This document shows, in pieces, positions 1-5,326 of a stretch of DNA of 15,337 nucleotides. The DNA is from Immundisolibacteraceae bacterium (GTDB lineage: Bacteria > Pseudomonadota > Gammaproteobacteria > Immundisolibacterales > Immundisolibacteraceae), in NCBI GenBank assembly GCA_016763355.1, contig JAESTY010000031.1, forward strand, positions 1 to 15,337, written 5' to 3'. Position numbers and translations under genes: made by a program. How positions within the stretch are numbered: position 1 is the stretch's first letter; the number at the start of each line of letters is the position of its first letter. Under the pieces are notes generated by a model. The model was given only the letters and a program-made list of their open reading frames with translations. It ran no database searches and had not been told where the DNA came from.

Positions 1-58
1 ATTTAAACTTTAAATAGTATTAAAATGTTATAATACATTAGATAATATCCGATATTAT
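1..58 (+). promoter_or_regulatory. promoter and dyad-rich operator region of the ParA gene
   Basis: An extended -10 box, TGTTATAAT, covers 26-34 with TATAAT at 29-34; no good -35 is present at the expected distance (6-11 reads AACTTT), as often with extended -10 promoters. Two perfect palindromes flank it: ATTTAAA-C-TTTAAAT at 1-15 and ATAATATC-C-GATATTAT at 42-58, each with a single central C and with centres 42 bases apart, close to four helical turns. A third, weaker dyad (AATGT/ACATT, 24-28 and 35-39) brackets the -10 box itself. The layout suits autoregulation by a partition protein, most simply the ribbon-helix-helix protein encoded at 712-915. The dyads are seen; the regulator is inferred. 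The left palindrome touches the window edge and may extend further. Confidence 0.55.
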
Positions 59-76
59 TTAAAAGGGAGACTATTA

Positions 77-682
77 ATGGATTCAATTACAGTATATAAC
101 GCTAAAGGTGGCACTGGTAAAACTTCATTATCACTAGCATTAGCATTAAAAACAGGCAATACAATTATAACAAATGATATCTATAGTCCTATAGATGATG
201 TGTTACCATCTTCAAAAGTTTTAAAACTTGAACCGAATGAGAAAGTACCTATTTTAGATTATTCATCACCTATCATTTATGATCTAGGTGGTCACATGAT
301 GGATACAAGAATTTCTCAATGTTTAAAACAGTCTAAAACAATATTAATTCCAACTTTAACAGATTATACAAGTTTAAAAACAACTATGTATGCAATTAAA
401 GAAGTTGAAGAATTTAATAAAAATATTATTTTGATTATTAATAAAGTGTCAAATGAAAAAGAGTTCTTTGAAGCGCATAAAATACTTTCTAACTTTTTTA
501 CATATGAAATTTTAAGAGTTAAAGAGTCAAAATGTTTCCAAAATATGTTTAAAAATAAAAAATCTATTGATGAAATGATGCAAGAGAATAAGCTTATTAC
601 TAGAGCATATACAGAAGTCAATAATCAGCTTATTAATATTATAAATACTTTAGATAGTAAAGATAATATTAAATCAGCTTAA
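77..682 (+). CDS. parA: ParA-family partition ATPase (short, plasmid/phage type)
   Basis: A 201-residue protein with the deviant Walker A of the ParA/MinD group near the N-terminus, KGGTGKT at residues 10-16, including the early signature lysine. A Walker A'-like strand (IIYDLGGH, about 66-73) and a strand ending in NK (IILIINK, about 117-123) follow in the usual order. Such ATPases bind DNA non-specifically with ATP and move or position plasmid copies together with a centromere-binding partner. The length is typical of short plasmid ParAs lacking an N-terminal DNA-binding domain, so repression would fall to the partner protein. The start is supported by AGGGAGA at 64-70, six bases before ATG. 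The next gene, 29 bases on, is a small ribbon-helix-helix candidate, the expected neighbour. The C-terminal third is divergent and gives no further motif. The family is confident; the segregation role is inferred from family and context. Confidence 0.88.
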   Translation: MDSITVYNAKGGTGKTSLSLALALKTGNTIITNDIYSPIDDVLPSSKVLKLEPNEKVPILDYSSPIIYDLGGHMMDTRISQCLKQSKTILIPTLTDYTSLKTTMYAIKEVEEFNKNIILIINKVSNEKEFFEAHKILSNFFTYEILRVKESKCFQNMFKNKKSIDEMMQENKLITRAYTEVNNQLINIINTLDSKDNIKSA

Positions 683-711
683 TAGTATTTAAATTATAAA
701 AAGGCATGAAA

Positions 712-915
712 ATGAACGTAGATGATTTTGATATAACATCAAAGAAAATATTAGAAGATACACCAACTTATGGTAGACCAAAAATAGAAAAATCAAAAAG
801 ATTAGTAAAGAAAGTGGCTATTTCATTTACTCAAGAAGAGTATGAAATTTTAAAAGATCGGGCTGGAAGATTGCCCTTAGCAATTTACTTAAAATCTAAA
901 GTTTTTCCAGAATAG
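712..915 (+). CDS. small ribbon-helix-helix DNA-binding protein, likely ParA partner
   Basis: A 67-residue basic protein. After a polar N-terminal tail, residues from about 32 read as a beta strand (VKKVAISFT), a helix (QEEYEILKDRAG), a turn and a second helix (LPLAIYLKSKVF), the arrangement of ribbon-helix-helix (CopG/ParG/Arc-like) dimers. These proteins bind short palindromic operators with the strand in the major groove and often act as both centromere-binding protein and autorepressor next to a short ParA. There are two possible starts, ATG at 706 and at 712; the purine-rich AAAAAGG at 698-704 is one base from the first and seven from the second, so 712 is preferred. The palindromes at 1-15, 42-58 and 921-936 are candidate targets. 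The fold is read from pattern, not from a search, and the partner role is inferred. Confidence 0.7.
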   Translation: MNVDDFDITSKKILEDTPTYGRPKIEKSKRLVKKVAISFTQEEYEILKDRAGRLPLAIYLKSKVFPE

Positions 916-920
916 TAAAT

Positions 921-936
921 ATAATTTATAAATTAT
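921..936. promoter_or_regulatory. 16-base perfect palindrome before the winged-helix gene
   Basis: ATAATTTA-TAAATTAT is a perfect 16-base palindrome in the 52-base gap between the ribbon-helix-helix gene and the next gene. An alternative hairpin, ATTATT/AATAAT (932-937 and 942-947, loop of four A), overlaps its right half. It may be an operator for one of the flanking DNA-binding proteins. Composition is almost pure A+T, so chance palindromes are easier here than in balanced DNA. Confidence 0.35.
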
Positions 937-967
937 TAAAAAATAATCCATAGCGAAAGGGAACAAT

Positions 968-1468
968 ATGGCTACGTCTTTTATAACATTTACTGAACTT
1001 AAACAAATGTTCATTGATGCAAATATCATAGATGAAAATGCAGAACGACAAATAAGATATCACATAACTAATAAACAATTAATTACATCAAAGAAAGATC
1101 CAAATAATAGAAAAGTTTGGTTTTATTCTAGAGCTGAAGCAGATAAATTTATTGAAGATTGGTTAAAAATATATGATTCTTTACCAGAAGAAAAAAAAGA
1201 AGGAACAGCTGCTTCAACAATAGCTTGGAGTAAAACAAAACAAAAACATATTTTAGAGAAAGAAGATATAACTTCATCAATACCAGAAGAAGATAAACCT
1301 CTTTTAGATGATTTAACAGAGTCTTTAATTAAAATACAAGATCAGTTATTTCAATCAAATGAACTTGTATCAAAATTACAAGAAGAAAACTCTAAATTAA
1401 AATTTGAGCTTGGAGATAAAGAAGCACTTATTTTAAAGACTATTAAAATTTATAAGAGTCAAAACTAA
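968..1468 (+). CDS. winged-helix DNA-binding protein with C-terminal coiled coil
   Basis: A 166-residue protein not assignable to a named family. Residues about 5-70 look like a small winged helix (helix FTELKQMF, a second helix ENAERQIRYHI, then a basic hairpin SKKDPNNRKVWFYS and a further helix), similar in layout to MerR/excisionase-type domains. An acidic linker follows. Residues about 114-160 are strongly heptad-like (LTESLIKIQDQLF, LVSKLQEENSKLKFEL) and should form a coiled coil. DNA-binding head plus coiled-coil tail resembles KfrA-type plasmid stability proteins or centromere-binding adaptors, but no specific similarity can be claimed. The start is supported by AAAGGGA at 956-962, five bases before ATG. 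The position after parA and the ribbon-helix-helix gene, and before a spacer with AATTCACA half-sites starting right at its stop codon, suggests it binds that spacer. Confidence 0.6.
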   Translation: MATSFITFTELKQMFIDANIIDENAERQIRYHITNKQLITSKKDPNNRKVWFYSRAEADKFIEDWLKIYDSLPEEKKEGTAASTIAWSKTKQKHILEKEDITSSIPEEDKPLLDDLTESLIKIQDQLFQSNELVSKLQEENSKLKFELGDKEALILKTIKIYKSQN

Positions 1469-1495
1469 TTCACACACAATTCACATATTGTGAAT
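1467..1495. repeat. AATTCACA half-sites and 17-base palindrome
   Basis: AATTCACA occurs at 1467-1474 and again at 1478-1485, eleven bases apart, so both lie on the same face of the helix. The second copy pairs with an inverted copy to give ATTCACA-TAT-TGTGAAT (1479-1495), a perfect dyad with seven-base arms. Two direct half-sites plus one inverted one is a typical binding array for a dimeric or oligomerising DNA-binding protein, as an operator, centromere or replication site. It begins at the stop codon of the winged-helix gene. Confidence 0.55.
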
Positions 1496-1730
1496 CAATA
1501 GAAATACAATTGCTTTTATCTTAATTATTTGATAATATAATTTTATCAGATAAAGAAATGCATAAGACTAATGTAAGACGATAGTTTCTATTTTTGCTTA
1601 ATTTGTTCCCGCATACTTTAGTATAAGTTTGTAATATCCTTACTATTAGCTGCATTTCTTTATTTACTTAGTCTGATTAGGACTATCTTCTTTAGAAAAT
1701 CCCTTTAGACATAAATTATAAGGGGAGCAA
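1496..1730 (+). promoter_or_regulatory. non-coding spacer with a -10 box and long-range inverted repeat
   Basis: No convincing gene is present here. A consensus TATAAT at 1536-1541 lies 40 bases after the AATTCACA palindrome but lacks a clear -35 at 16-18 bases; the alternative pair TTGCTT (1510-1515) and TAATAT (1533-1538) has a 17-base spacer. A perfect 13-base inverted repeat, ATAAAGAAATGCA at 1550-1562 and TGCATTTCTTTAT at 1651-1663, encloses 88 bases. A second pair, AGACTAA (1565-1571) and TTAGTCT (1668-1674), is interlocked with it rather than nested, so the two would be alternative or pseudoknotted structures in RNA. A local hairpin ATAC/GTAT lies at about 1613-1624. This could be a structured leader for the gene at 1731, a small RNA, or a replication/recombination site; the sequence does not decide. 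AGGGGAG at 1721-1727 is the ribosome site of the next gene. Confidence 0.4.
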
Positions 1731-2222
1731 ATGACTAGCTTTGTTGATATCAATGAATATGACTGTGTCCAATGGTCTTTAATTAATGCAGATATAACAA
1801 ATATCAAAACCCACATCCTTTGTATTAAATGTAACAATTGGTATTTAAGAAAGAAAAAGTTCTTAAATGAACAATGTTCTAGCTGTTTAGGATTAGAACC
1901 AACAAAACAAATCAAAACAGAGTTTACTTTTTGTTGTTGGGATAACGATACAAGCATAGTAATACAACAAAGATTTAGACATGGTAAAACTAGATCTATT
2001 TCAATCCCTTTACACTCAAAAGATCCTGAACAATTTAGTAATAGATTAGTAGACAAACTAAAGAATGACCTCAGCTGGTCAGAAGCTAAAGAAGAAGCTC
2101 AAGAGTTTAAAAGATCTAATGACCATCAAAGTAAACTAAAAACCCTCAAAGAACTACAGCAGCAGTTTGTTAATATTCAACAGTCAATTACTCAAATCAT
2201 AAAGGAATTAGGTTATGAGTGA
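1731..2222 (+). CDS. zinc-ribbon protein with C-terminal coiled coil, function unknown
   Basis: A 163-residue protein of unknown function. Four cysteines in the spacing C31-x2-C34-x14-C49-x2-C52 form a treble-clef or zinc-ribbon-like knuckle that should bind one zinc ion. The middle (about 62-100) is predicted beta-rich and basic. Residues about 115-160 are helical and heptad-like (KLKTLKELQQQFVNIQQSITQIIKELG), suggesting a coiled-coil oligomerisation tail. The start is strongly supported by AGGGGAG four bases before ATG. Its stop overlaps the next start (ATGAGTGA at 2215-2222), so it is translationally coupled to the HNH gene. The position just upstream of HNH and terminase suggests a DNA-binding role in packaging or late regulation, but that is inference from place only. 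Confidence 0.6.
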   Translation: MTSFVDINEYDCVQWSLINADITNIKTHILCIKCNNWYLRKKKFLNEQCSSCLGLEPTKQIKTEFTFCCWDNDTSIVIQQRFRHGKTRSISIPLHSKDPEQFSNRLVDKLKNDLSWSEAKEEAQEFKRSNDHQSKLKTLKELQQQFVNIQQSITQIIKELGYE

Positions 2223-2919
2223 TCATAAGAAGCTATACAATATACGAGAGTGGAGAAGGGCAAGCATAGACTATCGATTTGATAACCCATTATGTATAAG
2301 CTGCAAGAATGACGGTAAGCTCCAGCCAAGTGATGTAGTAGATCATATCATTGATCATAAGGGTGATCTGTCCTTATTCTGGGATAAAGACAACTGGCAG
2401 CCATTATGTAGGCAATGTCATAGTAAGAAGACAGCACAAGAGAATCCAGAATATATAGAACTTAAGCATGCACCTACTACAATCGTTTGTGGCCCTGTTG
2501 GATCTGGTGTAGATAACTACATACAATCATTACTAAAACCAAATGATATTGTAATAGACTTTGATACTATCTATGCAGCTATCAGTGGATGCGATAGGTA
2601 CATAAAACCTAAGAGTCTATTTGTTTATATAAACAAAATAAGAGAGTTCATCCTTACTATATTTTCACAGGAAACTAAGGTGAGACATATATACATTGCA
2701 ATGTATGTTGGTGATATAGCCAAGATCAAGGCCATGCAAGATAGATTCGAAGACTCTAAAGTTATTATCCTTCTAAAGGATGAAGCGACTTGCTATAGAA
2801 ACTGTAAGAACAATAGAAAAATGTTCAATGTGCCTACTGATTGGCTAAAAATCATCAAAATATGGCACACCGAGTACAAAAAACATAAAACACCGAAGGA
2901 TTGGTTAGTCAGGGGGTAG
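2215..2919 (+). CDS. HNH endonuclease fused to a degenerate P-loop kinase-like domain
   Basis: A 234-residue two-domain protein. Residues 8-80 form a phage-type HNH nuclease: CISC (27-30) and CRQC (65-68) supply a structural zinc site, D43-H44 starts the beta-beta-alpha metal motif, and N60 and H69 are placed as the later catalytic positions (NWQPLCRQCHSKKT). Residues about 88-230 resemble a small P-loop NTPase/kinase: strand TIVCG, loop GPVGSGVDN (93-101), then IVIDFDTIYAAISG (about 113-126) and late basic segments (ATCYRNCKNNR). The Walker A lysine and Ser/Thr are replaced by V99 and D100, so ordinary ATP binding is unlikely. HNH proteins beside terminase genes of cos-type phages assist terminase cutting; that role is likely here too. 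The gene overlaps its upstream neighbour by eight bases, with AAAGGA at 2201-2206. It ends in a G-run: the TAG stop sits between G5 and G6 tracts. Confidence 0.82.
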   Translation: MSDHKKLYNIREWRRASIDYRFDNPLCISCKNDGKLQPSDVVDHIIDHKGDLSLFWDKDNWQPLCRQCHSKKTAQENPEYIELKHAPTTIVCGPVGSGVDNYIQSLLKPNDIVIDFDTIYAAISGCDRYIKPKSLFVYINKIREFILTIFSQETKVRHIYIAMYVGDIAKIKAMQDRFEDSKVIILLKDEATCYRNCKNNRKMFNVPTDWLKIIKIWHTEYKKHKTPKDWLVRG

Positions 2920-3004
2920 GGGGGATTTAATCTCTACAGAATATCACTGACTACCGACCGCCTTAACTCAGTAAAATAAATGCCATAACTCATAGGGGGG
3001 GGGT
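2912..3004 (+). other. G-run-bounded spacer, candidate cos region
   Basis: The spacer between the HNH and terminase genes carries G5 (2912-2916), G6 (2919-2924) and G9 (2995-3003), striking in AT-rich DNA. Between them lies a dyad, ACTGA/TCAGT (2946-2950 and 2968-2972). In HK97-type cos phages the cohesive-end site lies just before the small terminase gene and near an HNH gene, so this is the natural place for it; no cos consensus is known that would prove it. The G9 tract ends one base before the terminase ATG and seems to act as its ribosome-binding sequence. Confidence 0.35.
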
Positions 3005-3508
3005 ATGACCCGACCAAAAAAGCCTACAAAGGTAAAAGAAAAACAAGGAACTTTAAGAAGAAATCGAGTAAACAACAGGGAACCAACGGTTGAAGTTGCA
3101 ATTCCTCCATGCCCTAAAATTTTAGGAAAAGAAGGAAAAAAGGAGTGGAAAAGGGTTACAAAAGAGCTAAAACTAATGCAAATTATAGCAAAAATTGATG
3201 CCTCTGCTTTAACGATTTATTGTAGAGCGTATGAAAACTGGTTGGATTGTGAGCAAAAAATCATAGATGCAAGTAAGCCAGAAAAAACAAAAGACGGAAT
3301 AAAAGAGAAAGACGGAAAAGTCTCAACATCTTCAAAAGGAATTAGTTACATTAATGCAAATGTAAATCTTTCATCTATGTATGTAAAACAAATGACAAGA
3401 ATTTTAACTGAGTTTGGCATGACTCCAGCATCAAGAGCAAAAGTTAATGCTGAGGGACAAAATAAAGATGATAAGCTTTTAGCTTTTTTGATGAGCAATA
3501 AAAAATAA
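3005..3508 (+). CDS. terS: phage terminase small subunit, P27 family
   Basis: A 167-residue protein with the hallmarks of the P27 small terminase family: a basic N-terminal stretch with GTLRRNRVNNREP (residues 15-27), a helical centre with W48 (KKEWKRVTKEL) and ASALTIYCRAYENWLDCEQKI (about 65-85), a low-complexity charged loop, and the C-terminal signature MTRILTEFGMTPASRAKV (about 129-146). Small subunits oligomerise, recognise the packaging site and recruit the large subunit. The start is ATG at 3005, preceded only by nine G residues in place of a standard Shine-Dalgarno. The large subunit begins one base after its stop (TAAAATG). The low-complexity segment (GIKEKDGKVSTSSKG) is in the place where the family often has a variable loop. 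Confidence 0.9.
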   Translation: MTRPKKPTKVKEKQGTLRRNRVNNREPTVEVAIPPCPKILGKEGKKEWKRVTKELKLMQIIAKIDASALTIYCRAYENWLDCEQKIIDASKPEKTKDGIKEKDGKVSTSSKGISYINANVNLSSMYVKQMTRILTEFGMTPASRAKVNAEGQNKDDKLLAFLMSNKK

Positions 3509-3509
3509 A

Positions 3510-5186
3510 ATGATCCCTCAAACAGTAGAGACAGCAATTCAATATGCACATGAAATTTTAGATAGTAAAATTATTTCGTGTGAACTTACTTGGCTTGCAA
3601 TAAAAAGGCACTTTGATGATTTAGAAAGATCTGAAGAAACAAAATTATATTTTGATGAAGAAGCAGCACAACATGCAATTGATTGGTTTAAATTTTGTAG
3701 ACATAGTAAAGGTCAATGGGCTGGAAATATAATTGAACTTTCTCCTTGGCAGCTTTTTTGTACTGCAATGATGTTTGGATGGAAAAACGAAAAAGGCTTC
3801 AGACGATTTAGAACGGCATATATTGAAGTAGCTAGAAAAAATGGTAAAAGTACTTGGATGTCTGGGATCGCTCTATATTTGTTGCTAGGTGATTTAGAAT
3901 CTGGTGCAGAAGTTTATGCAGTAGCAACAAAAAAAGATCAGGCCAAAATTATCTTCAACGATTCTGTAAGAATGGTTAAGAAGTCACCAGAACTAAGAAA
4001 AATTATAAAGAGTCGAACTAATATTCTTTCTCGTGATTTAATAGATTCTATTTTTAAACCACTTGGACAAGATTCGGATACAGAAGACGGTTTAAATGTT
4101 CATGGGGCTTTAGTTGATGAATTACATGCGCACAAATCGAGTGAAATGTGGGATGTGATGGATTCGGCAACAGGATCTAGAAATGAAAGTTTGATAATTG
4201 CAGTTACTACAGCGGGAGTACAAAGAACTTGTTTTTGTTATGATAAAAGAACTTATATTGCAAATATCCTACAAGGTGTATTTGAAGACCCAACAGTATT
4301 TGGAATAATTTATACTCTTGATGAGGAAGATGATTGTTTTGATCCTGATGTTTGGAATAAGGCAAATCCAAATTTGGGTGTATCTGTATTACTTGATGAT
4401 ATGATTCGATTAAGTACTACAGCAAAAAACAGTATTAACGATAAAATAAATTTTCTGGTAAAAAAACTAAATATTTGGGTGAACTCTGCTAAAAGTTGGA
4501 TTGATTTAATAGCTTGGGGTAAGTGCAAAAGAGATTTCTCTATTGAGGATCTACGAGGTAGAACTTGTTACCTTGGTATTGATCTATCATCCAAAATTGA
4601 TTTTTCAGCAGTAGCATATTTATTTCCACCAATTAATAATGAAAAACATTGGCATTGTTTTGTTGACTATTATTATCCAGAAGATAATATTTTAAAGAGG
4701 CAAAAAGAAACAAAAGTTCCTCTTTCGGTGTGGGCTGAGCAAGGCCATATTAAATTGATACCAGGTTCAATTATTAATTATCAATATATTGAAGATGATA
4801 TAGAAAAACGAAGTGAACAATTTAATATTCAATCCATCGGTTATGACCCATATAATGCAACACAGCTGTCTTTTAAATTAGATGAAGCGGGTTTCGAAGT
4901 AAAACCAGTAAGACAAGGTATAAAAACACTAAATGAACCTTGTAAAGAGCTTGAAGGACTTATTACGAGTGGATATCTTTTACATAATGATAACCCTGTT
5001 TTGAACTGGAATGCTTCTTGTGTTGTTGTAGAGCCTGATAGAAACGGTAATTATCTACCGTCAAAAGGAAAATCAGCAGGTTCTATTGATGGAATAGCAG
5101 CAATTATTGATGCTTTAGTGGTTGCTTTAGAGGATTTAGTGGATGAAGTTTCTATATATGCTAATTGTGATGAAATAACCTTCTAA
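3510..5186 (+). CDS. terL: phage terminase large subunit, HK97-like
   Basis: A 558-residue packaging motor, full length for this family. The N-terminal ATPase has Walker A ARKNGKST (108-115) and Walker B ending in the acidic pair of ALVDELH (200-206), followed by the coupling-type segment VTTAG (232-236). The C-terminal RNase H-like nuclease shows its expected acidic residues: D358 in YLGIDLSS, D446 in GYDPYNA and D527 in GSIDGIAAIIDA. The protein hydrolyses ATP to translocate DNA through the portal and cuts the concatemer. The start is ATG at 3510, one base after the small-subunit stop and without a clear ribosome site, so translation is probably coupled. Family and role are confident; cos versus pac packaging cannot be told from the protein alone, although this subfamily and an adjacent HNH gene favour cos. 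Confidence 0.95.
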   Translation: MIPQTVETAIQYAHEILDSKIISCELTWLAIKRHFDDLERSEETKLYFDEEAAQHAIDWFKFCRHSKGQWAGNIIELSPWQLFCTAMMFGWKNEKGFRRFRTAYIEVARKNGKSTWMSGIALYLLLGDLESGAEVYAVATKKDQAKIIFNDSVRMVKKSPELRKIIKSRTNILSRDLIDSIFKPLGQDSDTEDGLNVHGALVDELHAHKSSEMWDVMDSATGSRNESLIIAVTTAGVQRTCFCYDKRTYIANILQGVFEDPTVFGIIYTLDEEDDCFDPDVWNKANPNLGVSVLLDDMIRLSTTAKNSINDKINFLVKKLNIWVNSAKSWIDLIAWGKCKRDFSIEDLRGRTCYLGIDLSSKIDFSAVAYLFPPINNEKHWHCFVDYYYPEDNILKRQKETKVPLSVWAEQGHIKLIPGSIINYQYIEDDIEKRSEQFNIQSIGYDPYNATQLSFKLDEAGFEVKPVRQGIKTLNEPCKELEGLITSGYLLHNDNPVLNWNASCVVVEPDRNGNYLPSKGKSAGSIDGIAAIIDALVVALEDLVDEVSIYANCDEITF

Positions 5187-5322
5187 TCTGTCAAAATCAC
5201 AAAAAATAAAAATTTTTTAAATCTCTGTAGATTGTTTATAGGTCTGCTCTGTAGCATGTCAAAATGAAATTTCTCATTTTAGAGAAATGTCTTTTCATTG
5301 CTAATGTCAACATACTAGTCGT
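5187..5322 (+). promoter_or_regulatory. structured leader between large terminase and portal genes
   Basis: A 136-base gap in an otherwise tightly packed operon. It holds direct repeats CTCTGTAG (5223-5230 and 5247-5254) and TGTCAAAAT (5189-5197 and 5257-5265), a small hairpin AATCT-CTGT-AGATT (5220-5233), and two mutually exclusive hairpins: AAAATGA/TCATTTT (5261-5267 with 5274-5280) and ATTTCTC/GAGAAAT (5269-5275 with 5282-5288). The latter can be extended by AATGAA pairing with TTCATT near 5294-5299. No clear promoter was found. The competing stems look like an attenuation or translational switch acting on the leader ORF and portal start. Confidence 0.4.
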
Positions 5323-5326
5323 ATGA
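5264..5326 (+). CDS. possible 20-residue leader ORF coupled to the portal start
   Basis: A 20-codon reading frame begins at ATG 5264 and ends with TGA at 5324-5326, overlapping the portal ATG (5323-5325) as ATGA, the same type of tight junction used elsewhere in the operon. The peptide is hydrophobic (starts MKFLILEKC, ends NILVV). The portal start itself has no Shine-Dalgarno, and the codon frame upstream of it is closed by TAA, so coupling to this leader would explain how the portal is translated. Against it, the leader also lacks a good ribosome site and its codons lie within hairpin arms, so it may be chance. Confidence 0.35.
   Translation: MKFLILEKCLFIANVNILVV

Noticed and set aside
1496..1730. 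tRNA or CRISPR in the spacer
   Set aside because: No cloverleaf with a T-loop GTTC pattern in place and no regularly spaced direct repeats; only inverted and half-site repeats were found.
1664..2056. Minus-strand frame of 130 residues opposite the zinc-ribbon gene
   Set aside because: Cys/Leu/Phe-rich composition typical of an antisense shadow, no ribosome site, and it lies across a well supported + strand gene.
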